A stretch of DNA of 64,000 bases, from assembly GCA_947500525.1 (NCBI GenBank), contig CANMSH010000005.1, positions 288,335 to 352,334 on the forward strand. Reading direction: 5' to 3'. The notes under the pieces are model-generated. The model was not told where the DNA came from and made no database searches. It saw only the letters and a list, made by a program, of their open reading frames with translations. How positions within the stretch are numbered: position 1 is the first letter of the stretch; the number at the start of each line of letters is the position of its first letter. The position numbers and the translations under genes are program-made. This document shows positions 47,487 through 57,563 of the stretch, in pieces. The stretch is from an uncultured Flavobacteriaceae bacterium (GTDB taxonomy: Bacteria; Bacteroidota; Bacteroidia; Flavobacteriales; Flavobacteriaceae).

Positions 47487-47513
47487 AAAGGTTGACTGTA
47501 GAGGTCAACCTTT
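47487..47513. terminator. Bidirectional terminator between the acyl-CoA dehydrogenase gene and truA
   Basis: AAAGGTTGAC (47487-47496) pairs perfectly with GTCAACCTTT (47504-47513) around a 7-nt loop, followed by T on the plus strand and preceded by A. It lies between two convergent genes. Confidence 0.86.
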
Positions 47514-47514
47514 T

Positions 47515-48297
47515 TTATTGTAACAACTTAATAGAATACAATTGCAAACCAGAAGAGGGTGCAATTGTTTTTAAAGGGGCTCTATCATTATCAATTCTCA
47601 ATGATGCCTCTATAAATTCTAAACTTATGCGGTGTCTACCTAACTCAAATAGTACACCCATCATAAGTCTAATTTGATACCTTAAAAAACCAGCGCCTGT
47701 AACTCTAAATGCATAACTCTTTTTAGGAAAGAAATTAGCTTCATAAATAGTGTTTTCTTCAATATAACAGCGACTTATAGTACGTTTAAAAAGTGTATAT
47801 TCTGATGGTTGGGTACAGTATTTATGAAAGTAGTGCTCTCCTTCGAAAAGTCGAGCTCCTTGTTTCATTAGTTCAATATCTACATGATCATCTAACCCTA
47901 CTATTAAAGAAGCCGCAAAAGGATGATTCTTCTCTCCATGAGAAAAGATATATATATATTCTTTCTCTTTTTTAGCCTGAATAACATTGAACGAAGCGGC
48001 CACTTCTTGAATCGTCACTCCTTTAATATCATTCGGCAAATTCTTATTGAAACTATCTAAAAAAGGCGTCGTTTCTATAGATTCGTCGACAAATAATTGG
48101 AGCATATAAGTATTTGCTGATACCTTTGAATCAGTTCTTCCTACTCCAATGGTCTTGAAATTTGAATGTTTAAAAACAAAACCTAGTGTTTTGTCAATCA
48201 TTTCATGGACAGTCTTTTCATGTTGTTGCTTTTGCCATCCGTGAAATCTAAACCCCAAAAACTGAATGGTAAGAACATATGATTTTTCATATTTCAT
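47515..48297 (-). CDS. truA: tRNA pseudouridine synthase A-like protein
   Basis: TruA converts uridine 38-40 of the tRNA anticodon arm to pseudouridine. I start at the ATG at 48297 (MKYEKSYVLTIQFLG), giving 260 residues; an upstream TTG adds an unsupported leader. The catalytic Asp56 lies in GVGRTDSKVSANTYMLQ, matching the RTD core. The C-terminal block is FRVTGAGFLRYQIRLMMGVL, close to the family's FLYxMVR pattern but with YQIR. A divergent second TruA-type copy cannot be excluded. Confidence 0.9.
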   Translation of the reverse strand: MKYEKSYVLTIQFLGFRFHGWQKQQHEKTVHEMIDKTLGFVFKHSNFKTIGVGRTDSKVSANTYMLQLFVDESIETTPFLDSFNKNLPNDIKGVTIQEVAASFNVIQAKKEKEYIYIFSHGEKNHPFAASLIVGLDDHVDIELMKQGARLFEGEHYFHKYCTQPSEYTLFKRTISRCYIEENTIYEANFFPKKSYAFRVTGAGFLRYQIRLMMGVLFELGRHRISLEFIEASLRIDNDRAPLKTIAPSSGLQLYSIKLLQ

Positions 48298-48602
48298 ACA
48301 TCCAAAACTAAACAAAACTTTAAAATTGAGAAGATTTCATGTTTGAAATTAGCAGAAAATTCAAGTTTTTTTCGCCAAAATGCATTTTTATGAAATTCAT
48401 AAAATGAGAAAATTATTTTATGAATCCCTCAGTTTAGCCAGATCTAAAAAACACAATTTATCATTTTATTAATTATACCCCCTTTTTTTTGAGGGTATAA
48501 AATTTTAAAACTATATTTGAAGGCATTAGACCCTATTAAAAATTAGGTTAAGTCATTTTTTGTTCAAATATTTGTGCCCTCAAACAATTAAAACACAATG
48601 TT
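48298..48602. promoter_or_regulatory. 305-bp region upstream of the porin-glnK-amtB unit
   Basis: No gene is seen. A promoter TTTG (48488-48491), 20-bp spacer and TATATTTG (48512-48519) lies about 84 bp before the porin start. An imperfect hairpin (TATACCC/GGGTATA around C/T-rich sequence, about 48475-48498) overlaps its -33 element and may be regulatory. No sigma-54 (GG-N10-GC) site was seen. Confidence 0.55.
48488..48519 (+). promoter_or_regulatory. Promoter of porin-glnK-amtB
   Basis: TTTG at 48488-48491 and TATATTTG at 48512-48519 with a 20-bp spacer fit the Bacteroidota consensus. Downstream is an 84-bp leader. Confidence 0.7.
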
Positions 48603-49634
48603 ATGATTAGAACAAAATTGACCTTAGTATTAGTAGTATTATTAACAACTATGACTGCAATTGCACAAGAAGAAGAAAAGAAAGAAGAAACAAAAAAATT
48701 CTCATTTAGTGGGAGCGTTGATGCCTATTATCAAACCAACTTAACAAGTTCTGATAATATAGGGCAAACATTTGGAACTGCTTTCGCAAATCAAACAGGT
48801 TTTGCTCTTGGTATGGGTAACCTAATCGCCACTTATGAAGGAGACAAAGTAGGTGCGGTTCTTGATTTAGTTACAGGACCACGAGGAGCCGGTGCAACTT
48901 TTAGCAATGATATTATTGACGGTATTGTAAATCAAGCATATGTTTACTGGAATGTTTCAGAAAACACTAAATTAACATTTGGTAGATGGAATACCTTTTT
49001 AGGTTATGAAGTTATTGCTCCAGCAGCCAACTTTAACTACAGTACGTCTTACTTGTTCTCAAGTGGCCCTTTCTCTCACATGGGTTTAAAAGCTGATTTT
49101 ACTTTATCTGATGATCTTAGCTTAATGCTCGCCGTTATGAACCCTTGGGATACTAACAATACATCTACAACAGGTGAATATTCGTTTGGAGCACAATTAG
49201 GATATTCTGACCAATTTTTAAACATCTACTACGATAGTGGTAACAACGGTGGTTTAGGTTTTGAAATTGATTATACTGGAGGGTTTGACGTTAGCGATAG
49301 TTTCTTTTTAGGAATAAATGCTGCATATAATGATAATGATGGCGCTGGTTTTTATGGTGCTGCCTTATATCCTCAAATTACTACTTCAGATGCTTTCAAA
49401 ATTGGATTAAGAGGTGAATATTTCGCTGAACACGGAGACGCTGATATATTTGCCGATGGAGAAGATGATAGCGTATTTGCAGTTACCTTAACTGGAAGTT
49501 ACGCAATTGATAACTTAATCATTAAACCTGAATTAAGATTGGATAGTAATTCTGAAGAAATCTTTTTAGACTCAAATACTGATCCAACAAAAAGCTTAGC
49601 TGTTTTCACACTAGCAGCTATTTATTCATTTTAA
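48603..49634 (+). CDS. Outer-membrane porin, BBP2/OmpL-like family
   Basis: A 343-residue outer-membrane beta-barrel. A signal peptide (about 1-21, ending TAIAQ) is followed by a Glu/Lys-rich stretch, then FSFSGSVDAYYQTNLTSSDN and FALGMGNLIATYEGDKVGAV, a first-strand pattern of the Bacteroidota porin (BBP2) family. The C-terminus SLAVFTLAAIYSF ends in Phe, as barrels do. It is followed 20 bp later by glnK and then amtB. This suggests an outer-membrane route for ammonium or another nitrogen compound; specificity is inferred. Confidence 0.82.
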   Translation: MIRTKLTLVLVVLLTTMTAIAQEEEKKEETKKFSFSGSVDAYYQTNLTSSDNIGQTFGTAFANQTGFALGMGNLIATYEGDKVGAVLDLVTGPRGAGATFSNDIIDGIVNQAYVYWNVSENTKLTFGRWNTFLGYEVIAPAANFNYSTSYLFSSGPFSHMGLKADFTLSDDLSLMLAVMNPWDTNNTSTTGEYSFGAQLGYSDQFLNIYYDSGNNGGLGFEIDYTGGFDVSDSFFLGINAAYNDNDGAGFYGAALYPQITTSDAFKIGLRGEYFAEHGDADIFADGEDDSVFAVTLTGSYAIDNLIIKPELRLDSNSEEIFLDSNTDPTKSLAVFTLAAIYSF

Positions 49635-49654
49635 ACCAATTAAATATTTATATA

Positions 49655-49993
49655 ATGAAAAAAGTAGAAGCAATCATTCGAAAATCAAAATTTCGCGCAG
49701 TCAAAGAAGGTCTGCATGAAGTTGGAGTTAATTTTTTCTCTTACTGGGATGTTACCGGTTTAGGAAATGAAAAAGAAGGACATGTTTACAGAGGTGTGTC
49801 TTATAGTACAAGTGATATTCAACGTCGTTATCTATCAATTGTAGTCAATGATGACTTTGAGGCAATTACTATTAAAACCATCATAGATTCAGCAGGCACT
49901 GGTGAGGTTGGTGATGGAAAAATATTCGTTTCTGATATCGCAGAATGCTATAGAATAAGAACAGGAGAAAAAGGTGGTGACACCCTAAACTAA
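49655..49993 (+). CDS. glnK: PII-family nitrogen regulator
   Basis: A 112-residue PII signal protein that binds ATP/ADP and 2-oxoglutarate and reports nitrogen status. It starts MKKVEAIIRKSKFRAVKEGL. The T-loop has VYRGVSYSTSDIQRRYLSIV; Y50 aligns with the uridylylated Tyr51 of GlnB/GlnK. The C-terminal half has GTGEVGDGKIFVSDIAECYRIRTGEKGGD, the B- and C-loop nucleotide-binding signature. It is adjacent to amtB, the usual arrangement for GlnK that blocks the channel. The T-loop composition differs from the enteric form. Confidence 0.95.
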   Translation: MKKVEAIIRKSKFRAVKEGLHEVGVNFFSYWDVTGLGNEKEGHVYRGVSYSTSDIQRRYLSIVVNDDFEAITIKTIIDSAGTGEVGDGKIFVSDIAECYRIRTGEKGGDTLN

Positions 49994-50019
49994 AATTAAC
50001 CGAAAGAGATACAATTATT

Positions 50020-51261
50020 ATGGAACTATTTACTACCAATAATGTATGGATGATGATCTGTACAGCACTCGTTTTCTTTATGCACCTAGGTTTTGCATTT
50101 TTGGAAATCGGGTTAACAAGACAAAAAAACACGATTAACATATTATTTAAAAATATATTTATTATTACCGTAGGCCTATTACTGTATTGCCTCGTTGGTT
50201 TTAACCTTATGTACCCGGGCTTCGCTGAAGGTTCTTCAGGATTTTTCGGATTCGCAGGATTTGGTTTAGATGCGCCGTTAACAACTGAAGGCGGCTTAGA
50301 CCTTACCTATAATGAAGGATACACCTATTGGACAGACTTCTTGTTTCAAGGTATGTTTGCCGCTACAGCAGCGACTATTGTTTCAGGTGCTGTTGCCGAA
50401 CGTATGAAATTGGGACCTTTCATGATTTTTACTATCATTTACGTGGGACTTATTTACCCAATAGCAGGTTCGTGGAAATGGGGAGAAGGTTTTCTAGATA
50501 TGAGAGAAACTCCTTTTTATGATTTTGCAGGTTCTACCTTAGTACATTCTGTTGGTGGCTGGGCTGCTTTAGTTGCCGTTTGGTTACTTGGTTCAAGAAT
50601 TGGGAAATTTAAAGATGGTAAACCTCAAGCAATTCCAGGTCACAACATTCCTTTAGCTACCGCGGGTGTATTGATCTTATGGTTAGGATGGTTTGGTTTT
50701 AACGGAGGTTCTGTCCTTTCCGCCGATCCTGCATTAACTTCAATAACCTTAGTAACAACATGTTTAGCTGCTGCTGCAGGTGGTGTGATTGCCTTTTTGG
50801 TATCGACCTTATTATATAAAAATTTCGACTTGACTATGTTCTTAAATGGTATTTTAGGTGGATTGGTTGGTATCACTGCTGGTGCAGATGTAATGTCGCC
50901 AACTGATGCCATTATCATTGGAAGCGTTGCCGGAGCCATTATTGTATTTGCAGTAAGTCTAATAGACAAATTAAGATTAGATGATCCTGTTGGAGCCATT
51001 GCCGTACACTTAGTATGTGGTATCTGGGGAACTTTAGCAGTAGGAATCTTTGGAGATTTAGCTAGTGGCCCTCAATTTGTAAGTCAATTAGTAGGTGTTG
51101 GTTCTTACGCTGTTATATGTATCGTAAGCTCATTCATCATACTGTTTACATTAAAGAAAACAATAGGATTAAGAGTTAGTGAAAAAGAAGAATTACAAGG
51201 ACTAGATAAACATGAACATGGTATGAGTGCCTATGCCGATTTTAGAATGAACGAGCACTAA
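50020..51261 (+). CDS. amtB: Ammonium channel
   Basis: A 413-residue inner-membrane ammonium transporter with about 11 membrane helices. Twin histidines of the pore are in DFAGSTLVHSVGGWAALVAV and AVHLVCGIWGTLAVGIFG; other blocks are WKWGEGFLD and ILWLGWFGFNGGS. It sits 26 bp after glnK, its regulator. The C-terminal tail is longer and charged (EKEELQGLDKHEHGMSAYAD). A strong hairpin ends the unit. Confidence 0.97.
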   Translation: MELFTTNNVWMMICTALVFFMHLGFAFLEIGLTRQKNTINILFKNIFIITVGLLLYCLVGFNLMYPGFAEGSSGFFGFAGFGLDAPLTTEGGLDLTYNEGYTYWTDFLFQGMFAATAATIVSGAVAERMKLGPFMIFTIIYVGLIYPIAGSWKWGEGFLDMRETPFYDFAGSTLVHSVGGWAALVAVWLLGSRIGKFKDGKPQAIPGHNIPLATAGVLILWLGWFGFNGGSVLSADPALTSITLVTTCLAAAAGGVIAFLVSTLLYKNFDLTMFLNGILGGLVGITAGADVMSPTDAIIIGSVAGAIIVFAVSLIDKLRLDDPVGAIAVHLVCGIWGTLAVGIFGDLASGPQFVSQLVGVGSYAVICIVSSFIILFTLKKTIGLRVSEKEELQGLDKHEHGMSAYADFRMNEH

Positions 51262-51302
51262 AAATGAACTAATTACTAATTCAAAACGCTTAATTGGTTT
51301 GG

Positions 51303-51339
51303 AATTTACACGGGTTGCATCTGCAATTTCGTGTAAATT
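51303..51339 (+). terminator. Long hairpin terminator after amtB
   Basis: An outer stem (AATTTACACG 51303-51312 with 51330-51339) encloses an inner stem (TTGCA 51315-51319 with TGCAA 51322-51326), followed by TCTTTGTTTTT. It ends the porin-glnK-amtB transcript. Confidence 0.85.
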
Positions 51340-51488
51340 TCTTTGTTTTTAAGATTCAAAAATTTATCAATTTCTCAAAAAAAGGACATCAAATTATTAT
51401 ATTTAAATTTTTTGCATGTCTTTTTTGTTGTTATTATATATTTTACAACAATTATGTAATATTGTTAAATTATATTCATCATTTTGCA

Positions 51489-51496
51489 TAATTTTG
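51489..51496 (+). promoter_or_regulatory. -7 element of gltB promoter
   Basis: TAATTTTG (TAnnTTTG form) lies 18 bp before the gltB ATG. The nearest TTG (51462-51464) is 24 bp upstream, longer than normal, so the promoter is weakly supported. The upstream region is very AT-rich. Confidence 0.4.
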
Positions 51497-51514
51497 TGAG
51501 TATAATTTAACACT

Positions 51515-54500
51515 ATGGAGCAGCAAGGTTTATACTTACCAGAATTTGAAAGAGATAATTGTGGAGCAGGATTTATTTGTAATCTGAATGGAGAAAAATC
51601 ACATCAAATAATTCATAACGCCTTAGAAATTTTAGTGAAATTAGAACATCGCGGTGCCGTGAGTTCGGATGGAAGGACAGGAGATGGTGCAGGTATTCTA
51701 ATTGATGTTCCTCATGAATATTTCGCAAGAGTATGTGAATTCGAATTACCGGAAGCAAGAGAATATGCAGTTGGTATGGTGTTTTTGCCAAAAAGCTTTA
51801 ATCAGCATAACTATTGTATACAGACGTTTGAACGAGCCTTGAAAAAACAAGGTTTGACCATATTAGGTTGGAGAGACGTACCCGTAGACACATCTAATTT
51901 GGGTAAGATAGCGGCCCAAACAGAGCCTAAAATCAAACAACTGTTTGTAGCAAAAGGCACTACTGAACTTACAGATCTTCAGTTCAATGCGAAATTATTT
52001 GCAGCCAGAAAAATAGCTGAACATACTATTCAAAAATCAAAAATTTCAGAAGCAAATTACTTTTACTTGTCTAGTTTTTCTACTACCACTATTATTTATA
52101 AAGGACTCTTGATTCCTGAAGATATTGGTAGGTATTATTTAGATTTAAGAGAACCAGATCTTGTAACACGATTGGCTCTAGTGCACCAACGTTTTTCAAC
52201 AAACACCTTCCCTTCTTGGGATTTGGCACAACCTTTCAGACATATGTGTCATAATGGAGAAATTAATACTCTACGAGGAAACGTGAGTCGAATGAGAGCG
52301 CGAGAAGAATTGATGCGAAGTGATTTATTTGGTGATGATATTAAAGAGATTTTTCCAATTGTAATGGAAGGAAAATCTGATTCTGCTTCTATGGATATGG
52401 TCGTTGAATTGTTATTAATGACAGGACGTTCTTTACCAGAAGTAATGATGATGATGGTGCCTGAAGCTTGGGAAAAGCATGAGACTATGAGCGATGAGAA
52501 AAAAGCTTTTTACGAGTATAACTCATGTATTATGGAACCGTGGGACGGCCCTGCATCTGTGCCGTTTACTGATGGAAATTATATAGGAGCACTATTAGAC
52601 CGAAACGGATTAAGGCCTTCTAGATATACAGTAACCAAAGATGGAAACGTAGTCATGTCTTCTGAAATTGGAGTTATGAATATAAAACCTGAAAATGTTG
52701 TTAAACATGGAAGGCTAGAGCCAGGGAAAATGTTCTTAGTAGATATGAACGCCGGTAGAATTATTGAAGATGACGAAATAAAAAATGACATTGTCTCAAA
52801 GCATCCTTATCGTTCTTGGTTAGAGACACATACGCTGCCATTGGCAAAGGTACCATACACAAACAATCAGTGCCCAATAGAAACAGTCGATTACAAAACA
52901 AGATTGAGACTTTTTGGTTACTCATCTGAAGATGTTTCTACAATCATTACTCCAATGGCGACAAAAGCAAAAGAGGCTATTGGTTCTATGGGTAATGATA
53001 CACCACTAGCGGTTTTATCTGATAAACCGCAACTGCTTTACAACTATTTCAAACAACTCTTTGCGCAAGTTACGAATCCGCCATTAGATGGTATTCGAGA
53101 AGAAATTATTACAGATATCAGTTTAGCAATTGGAGGTGATAGAAACATTTTTGACGTAGCCCCAGAACACGCTAAAAAATTACGGATTCAGAACCCAGTA
53201 ATTTCAAATGATGATTTAGATAAAATTAAAAACATAGATCATCCTGATTTTAAAGCAGCTTCGATACCTATGCTATATCCTATTGAAAAAGGAGTAAATG
53301 GTCTCGAAAAAGCTCTAGATGATATTATATTACAAGTTGAAAAAGCAGTAGTCGATGGTGCTAACATTATTATTTTATCGGATAGAGGGGTAACTAAAAC
53401 TGAAGTCCCTATTCCAGCTCTATTAGCCTGTTCTTATGTGCATCATTCTTTGAATAAAAATGGGCAACGGTCTAAATTTGGTATTGTTTTAGAAACAGCC
53501 GAACCAAGAGAACCACATCATTTCGCAACACTATTTGGTTATGGCGCAAGTGCTATCAACCCTTATTTAGTGAATGAAATTATTAGAACTCAAGTAAAGG
53601 AAAATATTATAACGAATATCGATGCCGAAAAGGCCGTACAAAACTTCAACAAAGCGGTAGGTAAAGGTATTCTTAAAATCATGAACAAAATTGGGATCTC
53701 TACCTTACATTCTTATAGAGCTTCCCAAATTTTTGAAATTGTTGGACTAAAAAAAGCTTTTGTAAATAAATACTTTCCGTTTACACCTTCAAGAATAGGT
53801 GGTATTGGTCTCTATGTACTCGATAAGGATCTTACCAAACGTTATGAAAAAGCGTTTCCAAAAACGGCTATAGATGATGTTTTAGATCTTGAAATTGGAG
53901 GTGATTATAGATGGCGGAGGAATGGAGAAAAACATTTATTCAATCCAACGACAGTTTCAAAATTACAACAAGCAGTTCGACAAAAAAGTAAAGAATCTTA
54001 TAAAGTATATGCTGACGCCATCAACGAACAGAACAAAAATTTGATGACGTTACGGGGTCTTTTTGAGTTCAATAATCTAGACCCTATATCAATTGATGAC
54101 GTAGAGCCTTGGACCGAAATCGTAAAACGATTTAAAACCGGAGCTATGTCTTATGGTTCTATTAGTCAAGAAGCTCATGAAAACTTGGCCATTGCCATGA
54201 ATAGAATTGGAGGTAAAAGTAATTCTGGCGAGGGCGGAGAGCATAAGGACAGATTTAAAAAAGAGAAAAACGGAGATTGGAAAAATAGTGCCATTAAACA
54301 AGTTGCTTCTGGTAGATTTGGGGTTACAAGTAATTATTTGACCAACGCCAAAGAGATTCAAATTAAAATGGCTCAAGGTGCCAAACCTGGAGAAGGTGGG
54401 CAATTACCTGGAGAAAAAGTATTACCATGGATCGCAGAAGTGAGAAATTCTACGCCATATGTAGGTTTGATATCTCCTCCTCCACATCATGATATCTATT

Positions 54501-56023
54501 CTATCGAAGATTTAGCTCAACTAATATTTGATCTTAAAAATGCAAATAGAGAAGCAAGAATTAACGTAAAGCTTGTTTCAAAAGTTGGAGTGGGTACTAT
54601 TGCGGCCGGTGTTGCAAAAGCTAAAGCTGATGTTATTTTAGTCTCAGGATATGATGGAGGGACAGGTGCTTCACCGCTTACTTCTTTAAAACATTGTGGA
54701 TTACCTTGGGAACTTGGTATCGCCGAAGCCCAGCAAACCTTAGTTTTAAATGATTTAAGAGGGAGAATTGTATTAGAATGTGATGGTCAGTTAAAAACCG
54801 GAAGAGATGTTGCTATTGCTTGTTTATTAGGAGCCGAAGAATTTGGTTTCGCAACCGCTCCACTTGTGGCTTCTGGTTGTATTATGATGCGTGCATGTCA
54901 TCTCAATACCTGTCCGGTAGGAATAGCTACGCAAGATCCTGAATTGCGTAAAAACTTTAAAGGCACACCAGAACATGTCATCAATTTCATGTATTTCGTT
55001 GCTGAAGAGTTACGTCAAATTATGGCTCAATTAGGATTTAGAACAATCAAAGAAATGATTGGTCAAACGCAGAAAATAAATGCCAAATCAGCCATAGAAC
55101 ATTACAAAGCTAAAGGTTTAGATTTATCTGCTATTTTACACCAACCAAAAATAGAAGGACACACAACTGTTTCAAACACCGAAGTTCAAGATCATAACTT
55201 AGACAATGTTCTTGATATGCGTATTTTAAATGATGCGAAATTGGCGATTAATTATAAAACAGAAACTACATTAACCTACAAAATTCATAATACCGATAGA
55301 ACTGTTGGTGCGATTGTTAGTAATGAAATTTCAAAGTTACACGGTGAAAATGGATTACCAGAAAATACACTAGATATAACGTTTAAAGGTTCTGCTGGTC
55401 AGAGTTTCGGTGCTTTCGCCACAAAAGGACTCACATTCACAGTAGAAGGTGAAACCAATGATTATTTAGGAAAAGGGTTATCTGGTGGAAAAATTATTAT
55501 TAAAAAGCCTCAAGAAGCTGATTTTGTGGCCGAAGATAATATCATAGTAGGAAATGTTTGTTTTTATGGCGGCGTATCGGGAGAAGCTTATATAAACGGA
55601 ATCGCCGGCGAACGTTTTGCCGTAAGAAATTCAGGTATTACGGCGGTTGTTGAAGGCTTAGGAGATCATGGTTGTGAATATATGACTGGTGGAAAAATAG
55701 TTGTTTTAGGAAAGACAGGAAGAAACTTCGCCGCGGGAATGAGTGGTGGTATTGCTTATGTATATGATGAGGATAATATGTTTAGTAAAGGACTTTGTAA
55801 CATGGAAATGGTAGCATTAGAAACCTTAGATAGCAAAGATATTCATGATTTAAAGATGCTGATTGAAAATCATAAATCGTATACCGACAGTACATTGGCA
55901 TCTAAATTACTAGACAATTGGAACGCACATGTAAAACATTTCGTAAAAGTGTTCCCTACTGATTATAAGAAAGCATTAGAAAGAATTGCAAACGAGCAAA
56001 AAGAAGCTCAATTAATAGCATAA
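51515..56023 (+). CDS. gltB: Glutamate synthase, large subunit
   Basis: A 1502-residue enzyme that transfers glutamine amide nitrogen to 2-oxoglutarate, giving two glutamates. A 15-residue propeptide ([15 protein letters not shown]) is followed by the catalytic Cys16 of the glutaminase domain (about 16-430). The central and FMN-binding domains follow (about 470-1200). The 3Fe-4S cluster Cys are C1122, C1128 and C1133 in [16 protein letters not shown]. The C-terminal GXGXG beta-helix (about 1240-1490) has the repeats GGKIIIKKP and [15 protein letters not shown]. gltD begins 3 bp later. The length matches the family. Confidence 0.98.
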   Translation: MEQQGLYLPEFERDNCGAGFICNLNGEKSHQIIHNALEILVKLEHRGAVSSDGRTGDGAGILIDVPHEYFARVCEFELPEAREYAVGMVFLPKSFNQHNYCIQTFERALKKQGLTILGWRDVPVDTSNLGKIAAQTEPKIKQLFVAKGTTELTDLQFNAKLFAARKIAEHTIQKSKISEANYFYLSSFSTTTIIYKGLLIPEDIGRYYLDLREPDLVTRLALVHQRFSTNTFPSWDLAQPFRHMCHNGEINTLRGNVSRMRAREELMRSDLFGDDIKEIFPIVMEGKSDSASMDMVVELLLMTGRSLPEVMMMMVPEAWEKHETMSDEKKAFYEYNSCIMEPWDGPASVPFTDGNYIGALLDRNGLRPSRYTVTKDGNVVMSSEIGVMNIKPENVVKHGRLEPGKMFLVDMNAGRIIEDDEIKNDIVSKHPYRSWLETHTLPLAKVPYTNNQCPIETVDYKTRLRLFGYSSEDVSTIITPMATKAKEAIGSMGNDTPLAVLSDKPQLLYNYFKQLFAQVTNPPLDGIREEIITDISLAIGGDRNIFDVAPEHAKKLRIQNPVISNDDLDKIKNIDHPDFKAASIPMLYPIEKGVNGLEKALDDIILQVEKAVVDGANIIILSDRGVTKTEVPIPALLACSYVHHSLNKNGQRSKFGIVLETAEPREPHHFATLFGYGASAINPYLVNEIIRTQVKENIITNIDAEKAVQNFNKAVGKGILKIMNKIGISTLHSYRASQIFEIVGLKKAFVNKYFPFTPSRIGGIGLYVLDKDLTKRYEKAFPKTAIDDVLDLEIGGDYRWRRNGEKHLFNPTTVSKLQQAVRQKSKESYKVYADAINEQNKNLMTLRGLFEFNNLDPISIDDVEPWTEIVKRFKTGAMSYGSISQEAHENLAIAMNRIGGKSNSGEGGEHKDRFKKEKNGDWKNSAIKQVASGRFGVTSNYLTNAKEIQIKMAQGAKPGEGGQLPGEKVLPWIAEVRNSTPYVGLISPPPHHDIYSIEDLAQLIFDLKNANREARINVKLVSKVGVGTIAAGVAKAKADVILVSGYDGGTGASPLTSLKHCGLPWELGIAEAQQTLVLNDLRGRIVLECDGQLKTGRDVAIACLLGAEEFGFATAPLVASGCIMMRACHLNTCPVGIATQDPELRKNFKGTPEHVINFMYFVAEELRQIMAQLGFRTIKEMIGQTQKINAKSAIEHYKAKGLDLSAILHQPKIEGHTTVSNTEVQDHNLDNVLDMRILNDAKLAINYKTETTLTYKIHNTDRTVGAIVSNEISKLHGENGLPENTLDITFKGSAGQSFGAFATKGLTFTVEGETNDYLGKGLSGGKIIIKKPQEADFVAEDNIIVGNVCFYGGVSGEAYINGIAGERFAVRNSGITAVVEGLGDHGCEYMTGGKIVVLGKTGRNFAAGMSGGIAYVYDEDNMFSKGLCNMEMVALETLDSKDIHDLKMLIENHKSYTDSTLASKLLDNWNAHVKHFVKVFPTDYKKALERIANEQKEAQLIA

Positions 56024-56026
56024 GTT

Positions 56027-57484
56027 ATGGGCGAAATTGGAGGATTTAAACAATACAAACGACAAGATGAAAATAACATTCTTGTTAAGGACAGAGTACA
56101 GAATTATAAAGAATTTACAGTACCATTAAAGGAGACTGAACTCAAGAAACAAGGTTCACGTTGTATGGATTGTGGGATACCGTTTTGTCATAGTGGTTGT
56201 CCGCTAGGAAACTTAATTCCAGATTTTAATGACATGGTACATAAAGGCGAATGGCAAAAGGCATCTGAAATTTTGCATTCTACAAACAACTTCCCAGAGT
56301 TTACGGGTAGATTGTGCCCTGCTCCCTGTGAAAAAGCCTGTGTTTTGGGTATTATTGACAATCCTGTTTCTATAGAAAATATAGAAAAAAGCATTGTAGA
56401 ACGTGCGTTCTCTGAAGGATGGATTCTCCCGCAAGTTCCTAAAGAAAGAACAGGAAAAACGATCGCTGTGATCGGTTCTGGACCTGCAGGTCTTGCCGCT
56501 GCGCAACAGCTGAATCGTGCTGGACACTTGGTAACTGTTTTTGAACGAGATGATACTATTGGTGGTTTATTAAGATATGGCATCCCCAATTTTAAGTTAG
56601 AGAAAGAAATTATAGATAGACGAGTTGCTATATTAAAAGCTGAAGGTATTATTTTTAAGACCAACGTAAATGTTGGCACCACATACCCGATTTCAAATTT
56701 AGATGATTTTGATGCTTTGGTTTTATGTGGTGGAGCTACCGTACGTCGCAGTCTTCCTGTAAAAGGTATAGATAAAAAAGGGGTTGTACAAGCCATGGAT
56801 TTTTTAACACAGCAAACTAAAAAGTTATTCGATAGTCCTATAACTGAAGAACTTATTACTGCAAAGGACAAACATGTTATTGTTATAGGCGGTGGTGATA
56901 CAGGTTCTGATTGTGTTGGTACCTCCAATCGTCACGGCGCAGCATCAGTTACGAATTTTGAAATTATGCCAAAACCTCCTGTTCTAAGAAGTGAGGATAC
57001 TCCCTGGCCTTTCTGGCCATTACAACTTAAAACAAGCTCTTCTCATGAAGAGGGTTGTGAACGTAATTGGTTGATCAATACAAAAGAGTTCATTTCGAAT
57101 GAAAAAGGAGAACTTACTGCCTTAAAAACTGTAGAAGTCGAATGGGTTTTAAAACCCGGAGAAAGACCGCAGTTGATCGAAAAACCAGATTCAGAAAAAA
57201 TATGGCCTTGTGATTTAGCGCTATTAGCACTCGGGTTTACTGGACCAGAAGCGACCTTAAGTGAAAAATTAGGTTTAGATATTGATACAAGATCAAATTA
57301 TAAAGCCTCGAACTATCAAACCAATATCCCTCATATTTTTACAGCCGGAGATATGCGCAGGGGACAATCTCTTATTGTCTGGGCCATTTCGGAAGGAAGA
57401 GAAGCTGCAAGGGCAGTAGATATATATTTAATGGGAAAATCTAGTTTACCTACAAAAGGTAATGGTGATCTTTTAACAGCTTAA
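56027..57484 (+). CDS. gltD: Glutamate synthase, small subunit (NADPH)
   Basis: A 485-residue flavoprotein that delivers NADPH electrons to GltB. The N-terminal 4Fe-4S region shows CMDCGIPFCHSGCPLGN. The FAD site has IAVIGSGPAGLAAAQQL, and the NADPH site VIVIGGGDTGSDCVGTS. The C-terminus ends with the GDMRRGQSLIVWAISEGREA block. It lies 3 bp after gltB and is followed by a hairpin terminator, so gltBD is a two-gene unit. Confidence 0.98.
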   Translation: MGEIGGFKQYKRQDENNILVKDRVQNYKEFTVPLKETELKKQGSRCMDCGIPFCHSGCPLGNLIPDFNDMVHKGEWQKASEILHSTNNFPEFTGRLCPAPCEKACVLGIIDNPVSIENIEKSIVERAFSEGWILPQVPKERTGKTIAVIGSGPAGLAAAQQLNRAGHLVTVFERDDTIGGLLRYGIPNFKLEKEIIDRRVAILKAEGIIFKTNVNVGTTYPISNLDDFDALVLCGGATVRRSLPVKGIDKKGVVQAMDFLTQQTKKLFDSPITEELITAKDKHVIVIGGGDTGSDCVGTSNRHGAASVTNFEIMPKPPVLRSEDTPWPFWPLQLKTSSSHEEGCERNWLINTKEFISNEKGELTALKTVEVEWVLKPGERPQLIEKPDSEKIWPCDLALLALGFTGPEATLSEKLGLDIDTRSNYKASNYQTNIPHIFTAGDMRRGQSLIVWAISEGREAARAVDIYLMGKSSLPTKGNGDLLTA

Positions 57485-57506
57485 TAAAAATATTTGAATT
57501 GGGATG

Positions 57507-57544
57507 AAAAAGGGTCTTTAGCGATTGTGTTGAAGGCTCTTTTT
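57507..57544 (+). terminator. Terminator of gltBD
   Basis: AAAAAGGGTCTTTA (57507-57520) pairs with TGAAGGCTCTTTTT (57531-57544), with G-U pairs on the plus strand, followed by T. It lies between gltD and the convergent gntP-like gene. Confidence 0.75.
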
Positions 57545-57563
57545 CTATTTTAATAAGAGTCAA

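Noticed and set aside
48475..48498. TATACCC...GGGTATA hairpin as a terminator of truA
   Set aside because: truA runs the opposite way and starts at 48297, so it is upstream of truA; the mismatch and C/T loop make it a weak hairpin.
56188..56928. 246-residue minus-strand frame inside gltD
   Set aside because: Cys- and Pro-rich composition without a domain; gltD on the plus strand has full cluster, FAD and NADPH motifs.
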